Below, piece by piece: positions 38,022 to 45,888 of a DNA stretch of 64,000 bases. The stretch is from contig JBBODD010000001.1 of assembly GCA_038002745.1 (NCBI GenBank), forward strand, positions 434,001-498,000, in the 5' to 3' direction. Under the pieces are notes generated by a model, which did no database searches, was not told the origin of the DNA, and saw nothing but the letters and a program-made list of their open reading frames with translations. Numbering within the stretch: position 1 is the stretch's first letter; every line of letters begins with the position of its first letter. The translations under genes were made by a program, and so were the position numbers. Source of the DNA: Bacillus sp. FSL H8-0547 (GTDB lineage Bacteria > Bacillota > Bacilli > Bacillales > Bacillaceae).

Positions 38022-38056
38022 CCGGCCAATGAGTGTTTTATACGCTCATTGCCCGG
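38022..38056. terminator. Hairpin between the XRE gene and the convergent MerR gene
   Basis: CCGGCCAATGAGTG pairs almost perfectly with CGCTCATTGCCCGG across TTTTATA. T-tails are short on both sides, so termination strength is uncertain. Confidence 0.55.
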
Positions 38057-38792
38057 AGTTTACATCACTGCCTGCCGCATATACCAGACACTTTTCTGCA
38101 AACAGGAGTACACCTTCTGAGACAGGGTAAAGGCCGGATTCTTCTGAGGGCTTTTTCCGCACCTCCCAAAACTTCTCCATCAGTTCCTCATCTTCTCCAA
38201 ACGTTTCCCTCCCTGCTTCAAGCAGCTGAAGACCAATCTCCATACCCGCATCGCTTTCAGGAGAAATATCCCTGCTGATGCACCATTCGATTCTCCGCAA
38301 AAGGGAAAGGTAGTGCTGCGTTTGTTTGCCGCTGTCACCAAGATCCGGGAGATTTTTTTTCAGAAACTCCTTTTCATCTTCAGCAAAATAGTCAACCCAC
38401 TGTTTCTTCACTGTTTTAGAGGATTTTACAAGCTTCGATACGCGCTCCCAGGAAAGGCTGCCTTCAAAGTCATACATATTAATCAGAGAAGTCGTATTTT
38501 TGATGCTTGTCTCAAGCGTGGCCAATTGTTCCTGCAGATGCTGATGGTGCGCAATCAGAATATCCCGGAATGACAGCTTATCCATCATCATTCTAATGTC
38601 ATCAAGCGACAGCGACAGCGATTTTAGGAGCAGAATCTTCTCAAGCGTCATAAGATCCTGCTCTGAATAATGCCTTCTTCCATTATCCTGCTTACAGCTC
38701 GGCTTTAATAGGCCGATTTGATCGTAATAGCGGAGAGTTCTTACAGATACAGCATGTTCTTTTGAAACCTCACCGGTGGTCCATCGTTTCAT
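38046..38792 (-). CDS. MerR-family regulator with C-terminal effector domain
   Basis: 248 residues from ATG 38792, which follows GGAGGGAATT; the frame is open 13 codons further up but without a ribosome site. The MerR domain covers residues 1-70 (RWTTGEVSKEHAVSVRTLRYYDQIGLLKP, YSEQDLMTLEKILLL), followed by a dimerisation coiled coil and a C-terminal region of about 120 residues rich in charged and aromatic residues, similar in layout to TipA-type drug-binding domains. It is divergent from a CPBP membrane protease whose promoter has the 19-bp spacer and palindrome expected for a MerR target, so that gene is the likely regulon. Confidence 0.85.
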   Translation of the reverse strand: MKRWTTGEVSKEHAVSVRTLRYYDQIGLLKPSCKQDNGRRHYSEQDLMTLEKILLLKSLSLSLDDIRMMMDKLSFRDILIAHHQHLQEQLATLETSIKNTTSLINMYDFEGSLSWERVSKLVKSSKTVKKQWVDYFAEDEKEFLKKNLPDLGDSGKQTQHYLSLLRRIEWCISRDISPESDAGMEIGLQLLEAGRETFGEDEELMEKFWEVRKKPSEESGLYPVSEGVLLFAEKCLVYAAGSDVNSGQ

Positions 38793-38810
38793 AATTCCCT
38801 CCGAAACCTC

Positions 38811-38841
38811 TTGATTGTGACGCTGCGTCACCTTTTATACT
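38811..38841 (+). promoter_or_regulatory. MerR-type promoter with 19-bp spacer and palindromic operator
   Basis: TTGATT (38811-38816) and TATACT (38836-38841) are separated by exactly 19 bases, too long for unaided sigma-A use but diagnostic of MerR-activated promoters. Inside the spacer lies a perfect palindrome GTGACGC-T-GCGTCAC (38817-38831). It faces the CPBP protease gene, and the MerR gene starts 19 bases away on the other strand. Confidence 0.75.
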
Positions 38842-38871
38842 GGAAGTATATCACAGTTATGAAGGAGACAG

Positions 38872-39585
38872 ATGAATATGGTAAATGGAAAAATCGCAGA
38901 TTGGAAGAGAAAGGATCCTTGGAATGGAAAGACATTTCTGCTTCTGATGCTGCTTGAATTTGGTTTGGTCATATTTCTAGTAAAAGGCACTATGCAGCCC
39001 TTATATGATCAATGGCTGGGCAATTCCTTATACGCCGGTACACTGACTGGTGCCACCATTGCTCTCATTCTATTAACAGGAGTCTATTTTTTAGCGCTTA
39101 AGCCACATAATGAAACTTGTCTTGCTGTCGGAGTGCGTCCCTTTCTTAAAAAAGACTGGGGAATCATCATCTTGTGCGTGCTGTTTTTACTTGCCGCAGG
39201 TGCAGCCGTAATGGCTGCCGTCAGTTTTTTCGGCGTCAGCTATGAGAACAGCAAGACGGATACGCTTACTGGAGATATCGCTCCTTCTGCCATCCTTCTC
39301 GCGCTTGTCAGCGCTGCAGTTATATCGCCTCTGTACGAAGAAATCTTCTATCGGGGATTCTTATACAGGTGGCTGCGGACAAGGCTTGGTGTCGGGGCGG
39401 GAATCCTGCTTTCTTCACTGATTTTTACCGCTGCTCATTACCCTGTGACAAATGCCATGCCAATCAATTTTCTTGATGGAATTGTCTTTGCATGGGCTTA
39501 TGAGAAGACACATTCTATCTGGCCTGCGGTTATTATTCATGGGGTGGTTAATGCGGTATCCATTTTGTTGGTGGTGTTTTTGTGA
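38872..39585 (+). CDS. CPBP (CAAX/Abi-type) intramembrane metalloprotease
   Basis: 237 residues with about seven hydrophobic segments. The three catalytic motifs of the family are present: EEIFYRG (the EExxxR pair, about residue 162), FTAAHYP (FxxxH, about 191) and HGVVN (HxxxN, about 223). Such proteases cleave membrane or prenylated peptides and in Bacillales often serve in bacteriocin immunity or stress signalling. Start ATG 38872 follows AAGGAG; ATG 38878 is equally possible. Control by the divergent MerR protein is likely. A strong terminator overlaps the stop. Confidence 0.88.
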   Translation: MNMVNGKIADWKRKDPWNGKTFLLLMLLEFGLVIFLVKGTMQPLYDQWLGNSLYAGTLTGATIALILLTGVYFLALKPHNETCLAVGVRPFLKKDWGIIILCVLFLLAAGAAVMAAVSFFGVSYENSKTDTLTGDIAPSAILLALVSAAVISPLYEEIFYRGFLYRWLRTRLGVGAGILLSSLIFTAAHYPVTNAMPINFLDGIVFAWAYEKTHSIWPAVIIHGVVNAVSILLVVFL

Positions 39586-39586
39586 A

Positions 39587-39628
39587 AAAGGACAAGGAAC
39601 CAGATTCTATCGGTTCCTTGTCCTTTGC
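39587..39628. terminator. Bidirectional terminator
   Basis: AAAGGACAAGGAACC and GGTTCCTTGTCCTTT form a perfect 15-bp stem over a 10-nt loop between the convergent CPBP and alpha/beta hydrolase genes. Confidence 0.85.
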
Positions 39629-39631
39629 CGT

Positions 39632-40537
39632 TTAGTATGAAATTTTCCTTTCCCAAAAAGCTTTCCGAGCAAAATCATTCAAAATTCGTTCCCACATATG
39701 ATCGTATTCCGATAAAAAATGACCTGCTTCAGGTATATAATGAGTCTCAGCGGAGTTTAGTTTCTCCTCCATCAGCCTTACTTGGTCCACAGGAGACAGA
39801 GTATCCTTTTCACCATGCCAGATGGTGACAGGCACTCTTATTTTTTCTAATGGAAATCCCCATTCCTTTGTGAGAAGTACCGACTCCTCAATTACTTCAT
39901 TTACTCCTTGCCTGTAAGCTTCCTTTAAATGCTCAATTGTCTGATCAAGAATTTCATCATTAAGCAAAATTTGATTATCCCAGTCTGTTAAATGACTGCC
40001 TCCTTTTTTCAGCTGTTTTTTGAACGCCTCCGGCTTGGAGTCAATCATTTTTTTCTGAGAGCGATTGGCAAGTTTAATCAGCCATGGAACCCGGCTGGCT
40101 AGAATAAAGGCAAGCCTGTTTTCTTTTGACATGGATTTTGGCGGCTTTCCCTCTGGAAAAGGCGTCGCTGATGAAAGCAGAATGCACTGAGTCACCTTCT
40201 CAGGAAATTTGTACGCAGCGCCTGCAGCATATGCACCTCCTCCTGAAACACCGAGAACAGAAAACGTATCATGTCCAAGAAATTCAGCAAGCTCTTTTAG
40301 GTCATTTGAATAATCCAGAATGGAGCGGCCTGGCATCTTGTCAGAAAGTCCGTACCCCGGACGATCCGTTGCAATCAATTTGATACCGAGACTTTTTGCA
40401 GCATGATCATCTTCAAGAAACCATAGTCTTGACCCCGGTGTCCCGTGCAGCAAAAAAAGGGGAACCCCGTTTTTGTCACCGTAAATCAAGTAACCTATTT
40501 TTCTTCCGTCTGATAATGAATGGGTTTGTTCAAGCAA
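39632..40537 (-). CDS. Alpha/beta-fold hydrolase
   Basis: 301 residues when started at TTG 40537, which has a perfect AGGAGG seven bases upstream and gives the usual family start (LEQTHSLSDGRKIGYLIYG); an in-frame TTG at 40600 has no ribosome site. The oxyanion motif HGTPGSR, the nucleophile serine in GVSGGGAY, the acid in WHGEKDTLSP and the histidine in EAGHFLSEYDH form a complete catalytic triad. The substrate is unknown; the sequence type is close to proline-iminopeptidase or haloalkane/epoxide-type hydrolases. Confidence 0.87.
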   Translation of the reverse strand: MLEQTHSLSDGRKIGYLIYGDKNGVPLFLLHGTPGSRLWFLEDDHAAKSLGIKLIATDRPGYGLSDKMPGRSILDYSNDLKELAEFLGHDTFSVLGVSGGGAYAAGAAYKFPEKVTQCILLSSATPFPEGKPPKSMSKENRLAFILASRVPWLIKLANRSQKKMIDSKPEAFKKQLKKGGSHLTDWDNQILLNDEILDQTIEHLKEAYRQGVNEVIEESVLLTKEWGFPLEKIRVPVTIWHGEKDTLSPVDQVRLMEEKLNSAETHYIPEAGHFLSEYDHMWERILNDFARKAFWERKISY

Positions 40538-40634
40538 CTCTTGTCCTCCTAAAATTAAGAATGGTTTATTCCACACATCTTTAGAAAAAAGCGGAATCAA
40601 AATTCTTTAAAGGAATTATTCTTATGAAAAATGT

Positions 40635-40913
40635 TTACGGATGGTTAAAACCGAAAAATGCAATAAACACTATAAAAGCAGAAAGAGAGATTCCAAAAGC
40701 GTTCATTATAATCAGACTGCCTTTCAATTTGCCCCCAGCACCTGCAAACGCAAATATTAAACCAAGCAGGGCGCACGATAAAGGCAAAAACAAACTGATC
40801 GTTAACACCCATTCATAAAGCGGATTTCCCCACTTTGTAAGCCCCGCCACAAGCGGCAAAACACTTAGTATGAGAAAACAGGCAGATAAAATAGAAAAGT
40901 ATTTCTTAGACAA
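40635..40913 (-). CDS. Small membrane protein, about 92 residues
   Basis: Started at TTG 40913 (or TTG 40916) because AAAGGAG lies five to eight bases before them; the frame is open far upstream but that part overlaps the preceding gene and encodes an unlikely Cys/Gly/His-rich stretch. The product (SKKYFSILSACFLILSVLP) has about three hydrophobic segments with a glycine-rich FAFAGAGGKLKG loop. No family recognised. It is the last gene of a four-gene run with the AraC and VOC genes. Confidence 0.65.
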   Translation of the reverse strand: MSKKYFSILSACFLILSVLPLVAGLTKWGNPLYEWVLTISLFLPLSCALLGLIFAFAGAGGKLKGSLIIMNAFGISLSAFIVFIAFFGFNHP

Positions 40914-40959
40914 CAAGACATCTCCTTTATAAAAATTTGAATGACCATGATGCAGGCAG

Positions 40960-41664
40960 CTACCCCTCCCGCTGCATCCTCCAAACCAGCTCTTCAGGTT
41001 TTTCTTTTTCAAGGAATGTAAGCCGCCATATATTCTGGTATGTATCATTAGCGAATTCAATTTTATGATTCAACCTCCATAACAGGGACCATTCTGCCTG
41101 CAGGAGAGACTGTTCATCCGTGTAATCTGACGAAAAAAGCTTCTCACTTTTGATCACTCTTCCATTCCTTTTGGCAAGCTCCATGTATACGTCGATTCCG
41201 TGCACTTCATGATGACACATGATTCTGCAGACATATTTCCGGTTTGGACTGCTTTTTTTCACCAGGGGATAGATATTCTGGTAATTCATGTCTTTGATCT
41301 GCTGGAAAATCTCATCAAAAACCGCTCCATCCCAATCCAATGTTTCTGCTGCAATCTTCATACCCTCATGGACAATAGCTGCCGCTTCTCGCTTTTTGTC
41401 TGCATCGCTCAATTCAAAAAATCTCCGAACGTCTGTCACTAAAAATACCGGAAAATAGTCAAACATTAGATGTTCATATACGGCCATCTTCTGCTTCTCT
41501 TCCATATTTTCCAGGCAAAAAATCTGGATTCCTTTATAGTCTTCCGTTTTCAGCTTCGGCAAAAGGCGGCTGTACAGAAACGCCATACACCTTGTCTGGG
41601 TTACAAAGGCCCAGTTCCAATCCCGGTTTGGTACATAGAGCTGAATATTTCTGATAACAGGCAC
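40960..41664 (-). CDS. Hypothetical soluble protein, 234 residues
   Basis: It starts at GTG 41664 seven bases after GGGGGAT and only one base after the VOC gene stop, so it is translated with it. The protein is soluble, mixed alpha/beta and rich in aromatic residues (VPNRDWNWAFVTQTRCMAF; YEHLMFDYFPVFLVTDVRRFF); there is a CRIMCHHEVH segment with two Cys and two His that could bind metal. I do not recognise the family. The neighbours suggest a role in the same AraC-controlled response. Confidence 0.75.
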   Translation of the reverse strand: MPVIRNIQLYVPNRDWNWAFVTQTRCMAFLYSRLLPKLKTEDYKGIQIFCLENMEEKQKMAVYEHLMFDYFPVFLVTDVRRFFELSDADKKREAAAIVHEGMKIAAETLDWDGAVFDEIFQQIKDMNYQNIYPLVKKSSPNRKYVCRIMCHHEVHGIDVYMELAKRNGRVIKSEKLFSSDYTDEQSLLQAEWSLLWRLNHKIEFANDTYQNIWRLTFLEKEKPEELVWRMQREG

Positions 41665-41665
41665 T

Positions 41666-42070
41666 TCATATCCCCCTATAGCTCGGACTCAGCTCACTCC
41701 AAACGTCAAATGCATTTCCGTCCGGATCATGAAAAACAAAATTGCGGCCTGCATGTCCTCTATTTTCCATTTCACCAGCCTCTGCACCTTTCAATAAAAG
41801 GTCTTTCCGCAAAGCTTCCAATGCTTCAAGGCCATCTACTTCAAAGGTCATTGAAAAATGCCTGTGACCGTCAGAGGCAGTGAATCCCGTTCGCTCGCCC
41901 GGCATGGCCTTTACAAGAAAAAAACTTTGCCCTGCAAAATCCAAAATGGCCTTTTCATTGTCGAGATACTTCTCCACGGCACCCAATTTTTCCTGATACC
42001 ATTGGGAAGCTGTTTTTGGATCTCCTACCGGAAGATAGGTCGTGCCTACTCTTTTAATCAAAGTGCTCAT
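41666..42070 (-). CDS. VOC (glyoxalase/bleomycin-resistance) family protein
   Basis: 134 residues with two beta-alpha-beta-beta-beta modules: IKRVGTTYLPVGDPKTASQWYQEKLG at the start and RNFVFHDPDGNAFDVWSE at the end, the latter the typical metal-site/dioxygenase-like ending. Candidate metal ligands (His in GHRHFSMTFEV, Glu in the last strand) are present, so it may be an isomerase, dioxygenase or antibiotic-binding protein. ATG 42070 overlaps the stop of the AraC-type gene by four bases (ATGA). Confidence 0.85.
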   Translation of the reverse strand: MSTLIKRVGTTYLPVGDPKTASQWYQEKLGAVEKYLDNEKAILDFAGQSFFLVKAMPGERTGFTASDGHRHFSMTFEVDGLEALEALRKDLLLKGAEAGEMENRGHAGRNFVFHDPDGNAFDVWSELSPSYRGI

Positions 42071-42927
42071 TCCCCCTGTCTATCATTTACAACAATCGGG
42101 ACCCATAACTCATGCCTCGGCTTATGCCCCGGACCGTAGTAGCATTCAATGCATGGCAGGCTGGCAAGGTCAAAGCCTGAGGTTGGCACCCATTCTGAAT
42201 ACAAACGCTTCCATGCATCAGGAATATTCGGAAAGACCGCCCACGAGCTCGGCGGAATCGTCAGAATCTCCGTTCCTTCCGGCGCTTCACCGTCATATCT
42301 GACGCCCATAAAATAGTCAAATTCATCGTCCATAATGGCTGCTTCTTTTCCGCAGACGCCAAGCAGACTTTCCAGCGTGCATTTTGGCTCCTCCCAGGCC
42401 ATGGCCTTCAGCTGCTGCATGAATCCGTCCTTTTTTGCTGCACTCCATAAGCCTGGTATGGTTTTAAATGCACGGCTCGTTTTTACCGGCTTGCTTTTTC
42501 CTGCGAGTCTTAATTCAAAGTCAAGATGTTCGATTCTGTAGTCCATTTCCGTATCCCCTTTTATTGAAAGTTGAAAGGACAGTCTTGGAAAAGCCTTTAG
42601 CTGAACCCTTTCCTCCCTTGCCTGAGTAGGGCTGAAGCCATGTAATTTCTTAAAAGCTTTTGTAAAGGCATCTGGAGAGCCATAACCGTATTTAACGGCA
42701 AGATCAATCACTTTGGCTTCCCCTCTCTGGAGCTCAAAAGCTGCGAGAGTCATCCTTCTGCGCCTGATATATTCCGAGAGAGAATGTCCGGCAATTGAAG
42801 AGAACATTCTCGAAAAATGATACTCGGAGCAGCATGCTTCCCTGGCAAGCAGTTTGTAATCAATCTCCTTATCAAGGTTCTCCTCGATATAATCAAGCGC
42901 TGCATTCATTCGATTTAGCCATTCCAT
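42067..42927 (-). CDS. AraC-family regulator with GyrI-like effector domain
   Basis: 286 residues from ATG 42927 (AAGGAAGA seven bases upstream). Two helix-turn-helix motifs occupy residues 1-105 (YKLLAREACCSEYHFSRMFSS; DLAVKYGYGSPDAFTKAFKK, ending in GFSPTQAR). The C-terminal half is a SRPBCC/GyrI-like small-molecule-binding domain (about 125-286; FDYFMGVRYDGEAPEG, WAVFPNIPDAW, CIECYYGPG). The architecture is that of Rob/SoxS-like drug-responsive activators. It heads an operon with the VOC protein and two unknown genes, which may together answer a toxic compound. Confidence 0.9.
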   Translation of the reverse strand: MEWLNRMNAALDYIEENLDKEIDYKLLAREACCSEYHFSRMFSSIAGHSLSEYIRRRRMTLAAFELQRGEAKVIDLAVKYGYGSPDAFTKAFKKLHGFSPTQAREERVQLKAFPRLSFQLSIKGDTEMDYRIEHLDFELRLAGKSKPVKTSRAFKTIPGLWSAAKKDGFMQQLKAMAWEEPKCTLESLLGVCGKEAAIMDDEFDYFMGVRYDGEAPEGTEILTIPPSSWAVFPNIPDAWKRLYSEWVPTSGFDLASLPCIECYYGPGHKPRHELWVPIVVNDRQGE

Positions 42928-42958
42928 CCAAGTTCTTCCTTTCATTTCCATCCTATAA

Positions 42959-42986
42959 AAAAAGGGCGTGCCGCACCCGGCAATTT
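42959..42986 (-). terminator. Terminator of the GNAT gene
   Basis: On the minus strand GGGTG, loop CGGCA and CGCCC are followed by seven T residues, about 20 bases after the stop. The stem is short but GC-rich. Confidence 0.55.
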
Positions 42987-43005
42987 CTGCCTCAAAATGT
43001 CGGAA

Positions 43006-43545
43006 TCAAGGCCAAATTCTTCCCATCACAACCGTATGATAATACTTGCCGTCTGAGAGAAATTTATCATTTTTCAGGATACCTTCCACCCCAAAGCCGC
43101 ATGCCTCATAGAGCTTAATTGCTTTTTCATTCGTTTGAAGCACCTTTAGAGTCAGTTTCTTCAGTCCCGCTGCTTCAGCCCAGGCAATCGATTCTTTCAG
43201 AAGATTTTTTCCAATACCGAGCCCCCAGTACTCCTGTAAGACGCCAACACCAAACTCAGCCTGGTGAGCCAGCCGCTGCAGAGAGCTTCCCTCGCATCTT
43301 GAAAAGCCGGCTATTTTACCACCCGCTTCAGCTACCAAAAAGAGGTTGCACGTTTTTTCCGAATCATCCATTATAAGCTGCCTGAAGCGGTGCTCATTCA
43401 GATGGGCTTCCCCCTGAACCCGGTCAAGGTTCTCAGTTTCGCCGTCAATTTGCCACCGCACTTCTGATAATTCTTTTGCGTCTTCAGGTTCTGCAGTACG
43501 GATTATGTAGTGCACGTCACGCTTTGTATATACATTTAGATTCAT
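43006..43545 (-). CDS. GNAT-family N-acetyltransferase
   Basis: 179 residues, ATG 43545 after GGGGAGATCCAA. The N-terminal strand (YIIRTAEPEDAKELSEVRW), the acetyl-CoA pyrophosphate loop (GVLQEYWGLGIGKNLL, about residues 100-115) and the C-terminal LTLKVLQTNEKAIKLYEACGF are canonical GNAT motifs. Its closest functional type is the RimI/phosphinothricin group. The acceptor substrate is unknown. Confidence 0.88.
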   Translation of the reverse strand: MNLNVYTKRDVHYIIRTAEPEDAKELSEVRWQIDGETENLDRVQGEAHLNEHRFRQLIMDDSEKTCNLFLVAEAGGKIAGFSRCEGSSLQRLAHQAEFGVGVLQEYWGLGIGKNLLKESIAWAEAAGLKKLTLKVLQTNEKAIKLYEACGFGVEGILKNDKFLSDGKYYHTVVMGRIWP

Positions 43546-43574
43546 TTGGATCTCCCCATCACAACTATATTTCT

Positions 43575-44426
43575 TTACCTGTTCCCGCTCCTGATTCCAA
43601 CCGAAAAGGATACTTTCTGAGAATTGTCCATCGTAGCCGTGCCTTTAATCACCTGCTCTTTTATACCGTCCGGCAGTGTAAATCCATTTTGATCTGTCTT
43701 GATTTTCTCCACGCCATTCTCCGTAAGGTAATAGACTTCTAACGTAAAAGAGCGATCTGTATTTAAAAAGTTCAGCTCTGCAAAGGCCTCTCCATTCACC
43801 TGAAATTCTGCCACTCCCACATCATCTGTAGGGAGAAGATACGGTTCCCGGTCAATGGGACACCCGCTGCTGTCGTCACTGTCCCAGCATGTGCTCAGCC
43901 TGATAGGGCTTGTCTCCTCATTAACTGTCAGCTCTGCCATCGGCTCAGGTTCGTTTTGGATCGCTTGAAATTCCACCTTTTGAATAAGCTGAGGAATGCA
44001 CATTAGCACGTAAATCAAAGCTGGTAAAAGTACAACACCTGCAATCTTGGCAGGATGGCTCACTCTCCGGTAGATTACAGCGTCCGCAGCGAAAAAGACA
44101 GAAGCCGATATGACTGGAATTCCGATTAAGAATCCTGCTTCTCCAAACAAAGCAAATCCAATAATGGCAGCCGGAAGAATATGAATAAAAAAACTGACCG
44201 TGAGTTTAAATCTCTTAACCTTTCCCACAATAAATCCTGCCAGCAGGTGAACCGGCACACCTGCTATCAGAAGGAATGGCCCTCCGTACACGGTGCAAAA
44301 TACAAAGTTTCTAGCATACTCCATCAGCAGATTCCCGTTGTTTTCAAAGCCAAGCGCGATAGGAAAAACAAGCAGTGAAATGATAATGGATAAAACAATC
44401 GTTTTTGTTCTTTTCATGTTGTTCAT
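43575..44426 (-). CDS. Membrane protein with C-terminal extracytoplasmic domain
   Basis: 283 residues from ATG 44426, with GGGAGG eight bases upstream; the longer open frame lacks a ribosome site. Residues 1-150 hold about five hydrophobic segments (TIVLSIIISLLVFPIALGF; GPFLLIAGVPVHLLAGFIVG). The remaining 130 residues are soluble, acidic and beta-rich, with one cysteine pair (CWDSDDSSGC) that could form a disulfide outside the membrane, and a Pro/Glu-rich hinge (NEPEPMAELT). No family recognised. Confidence 0.75.
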   Translation of the reverse strand: MNNMKRTKTIVLSIIISLLVFPIALGFENNGNLLMEYARNFVFCTVYGGPFLLIAGVPVHLLAGFIVGKVKRFKLTVSFFIHILPAAIIGFALFGEAGFLIGIPVISASVFFAADAVIYRRVSHPAKIAGVVLLPALIYVLMCIPQLIQKVEFQAIQNEPEPMAELTVNEETSPIRLSTCWDSDDSSGCPIDREPYLLPTDDVGVAEFQVNGEAFAELNFLNTDRSFTLEVYYLTENGVEKIKTDQNGFTLPDGIKEQVIKGTATMDNSQKVSFSVGIRSGNR

Positions 44427-44540
44427 TGATGCCTCCCAATAATCTATAAAGCGTTTACTTTTTAAATTATACGATTCTATCAAATTTTGGTAAACAGAAA
44501 AACCGCCATTTACGTTAATGACGGTTTTCATGATGAGACT

Positions 44541-44775
44541 GGGTGTATTTCAATTGCTTATGCACCTTTAGCTGGGGTCTACTTCATTGAATGGTTATAT
44601 CTAGAAGGATTATGAACCTTCAGCTTATTTCTTTTCAAACGAAGGGTTATATCTCACTGGTTAATGAACATTCAGCTCACATCTTTTTAAGCGAAGGGTC
44701 ATATCTTGATAATTTATGAACCTTCAGCTCACATTTTTTTAAAACGAAGAGTCATATCTTAAGGGGTTCTGTTTG
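44541..44775. repeat. 52-bp tandem array, family 1 (about 4.5 copies)
   Basis: Copies begin at 44541 (diverged), 44593, 44645, 44697 and 44750 (partial), spaced 52, 52, 52 and 53 bases. In the copy at 44697 the arms GAAGGGTCAT (44693-44702) and ATGAACCTTC (44716-44725) pair at 9 of 10 positions over a 13-nt loop; other copies are less perfect. The linker is about 19 bases. No protein is encoded. It occupies most of the 490-base gap between two minus-strand genes. Confidence 0.8.
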
Positions 44776-44881
44776 GGGAGGGAAAACCTGAAATCACACT
44801 GTATTTAGCACCGGGAATAGCATTAGAATTAGCACGCTAATTCGCACCGCTTTTATCTGAGTTAATATATTTTTCCATTAA

Positions 44882-44893
44882 TGCCCCCGATTG
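44882..44893 (+). repeat. TGCCCCCGATTG motif, copy 1
   Basis: An exact 12-base match to 45662-45673, same orientation, each preceded by A/T-rich sequence and followed by a TTAATAA- or TGCATAAG-type run. The two copies flank two small AT-rich genes. Confidence 0.5.
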
Positions 44894-44917
44894 CTTAATA
44901 AATCGCCTAGCAGAAAT

Positions 44918-45220
44918 TTAAATGGAGCCAGCATAAAAGAATAGTATGACTATTGGAAATAGAGAAATGACAATTAAGGATAATACCGCTATTTTAATTA
45001 CCTTTTTTGCTGATATTTTCCATATAAGGTTAAGAGAGCAGCAAATTAAAACTGTTCCAAAAAATAATCCTAACAGAGTGGGAACTGGTTCAGAAATACC
45101 TAGATATGTATGACCAATTGACATTTCCTTTTCACCAATAGGAGTGGTGAAGTTTATTACTGACACGCCTATAAGCACTAAGCCTGCTAATATACTTGCA
45201 TATCCTAGCTTCTTATTCAT
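44918..45220 (-). CDS. Small membrane protein, 100 residues
   Basis: Three hydrophobic segments (ASILAGLVLIGVSVINF; LLGLFFGTVLICCSLNLIW; IAVLSLIVISLFPIVILFF) joined by short polar loops, starting at ATG 45220. No family is recognised. The gene is more AT-rich than most of the window and sits in an islet of small genes bounded by TGCCCCCGATTG motifs. Confidence 0.6.
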   Translation of the reverse strand: MNKKLGYASILAGLVLIGVSVINFTTPIGEKEMSIGHTYLGISEPVPTLLGLFFGTVLICCSLNLIWKISAKKVIKIAVLSLIVISLFPIVILFFYAGSI

Positions 45221-45276
45221 TTATTGATAACCACCACCTTTTGTCCAACATTCAAAATAGCACATAGAATCTTTAC

Positions 45277-45474
45277 CTAGTCACTTATTACAATACTATA
45301 TGAAATATTAATCTTATCCCAAACCCAAGCCTGAAATAATTTATCTAATTCTGTTTTCAAATTTTCATCATTGAGTTCCGCGTCAATTCCTAGTTCTTTA
45401 AGACTAAATGTTTCTGTCGCTTCTATACCTACATAATTGGAACTAGCGAAAGAAAAGGTAACTGTTTTACCCAA
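45277..45474 (-). CDS. Hypothetical 65-residue protein
   Basis: TTG 45474 lies seven bases after AGGAGGATGA. The acidic product begins GKTVTFSFASSNYVGIEAT and ends in a short helix and beta strand (FQAWVWDKINISYSIVISD). It resembles small phage-type hypothetical proteins in size and composition, but I cannot name a family. It is in the same AT-rich islet as its neighbour. Confidence 0.6.
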   Translation of the reverse strand: MGKTVTFSFASSNYVGIEATETFSLKELGIDAELNDENLKTELDKLFQAWVWDKINISYSIVISD

Positions 45475-45850
45475 TGGTCATCCTCCTACCTTTTATATCT
45501 TTGCTTACTTCTTAAAGAGTTCAATAAAAGAAGCGATTATCTTCTTTATAACTTCCATTTATCCATTTAATATTCTCCAATGAACCACCAGCTTTTCGAG
45601 TTTCCTATTAAGCAAAGTTGCCGTTACTTCTATGAAAAAAGACGAAACTTTGTTAAGCAATTGCCCCCGATTGTTGCATAAGACCTACTCACTAAAATCT
45701 TAATTCTCCTTATCCATATGTTCATCAATAACAATAATAATTACAATTGATTTGAAGTTGATATTAACAACAAAAAGGAGAATAACACTGCTATATTTTA
45801 CAATTCTTCAATTGTCTTAGGCTTTGTTAAAGTTGAACGTTGATAAGACG
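45475..45850. other. AT-rich gap with a repeated motif
   Basis: It contains the second TGCCCCCGATTG copy (45662-45673), preceded by a near-repeat of AAGCAAAGTT/AACTTTGTTAAGCAA that could fold. No gene is supported; several short frames exist but none has a ribosome site. Confidence 0.45.
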
Positions 45851-45851
45851 C

Positions 45852-45888
45852 AGAAAAAGACTTCCTGTTTTATGGAAGTTCTTTTTCT
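45852..45888 (-). terminator. Terminator overlapping the end of the SF0329-like gene
   Basis: AGAAAAAGAACTTCC, loop ATAAAAC and GGAAGTCTTTTTCT on the minus strand; the 5' arm contains the last codons of the gene. Confidence 0.75.

Noticed and set aside
40916-41060. Long N-terminal extension of the small membrane protein
   Set aside because: It overlaps the upstream gene by about 100 bases, is Cys/Gly/His-rich unlike the rest and has no ribosome site; a TTG near 40913 does.
44541-44775. CRISPR-like or coding repeat
   Set aside because: No unique spacers and no open frame across the copies; it is a plain tandem array.
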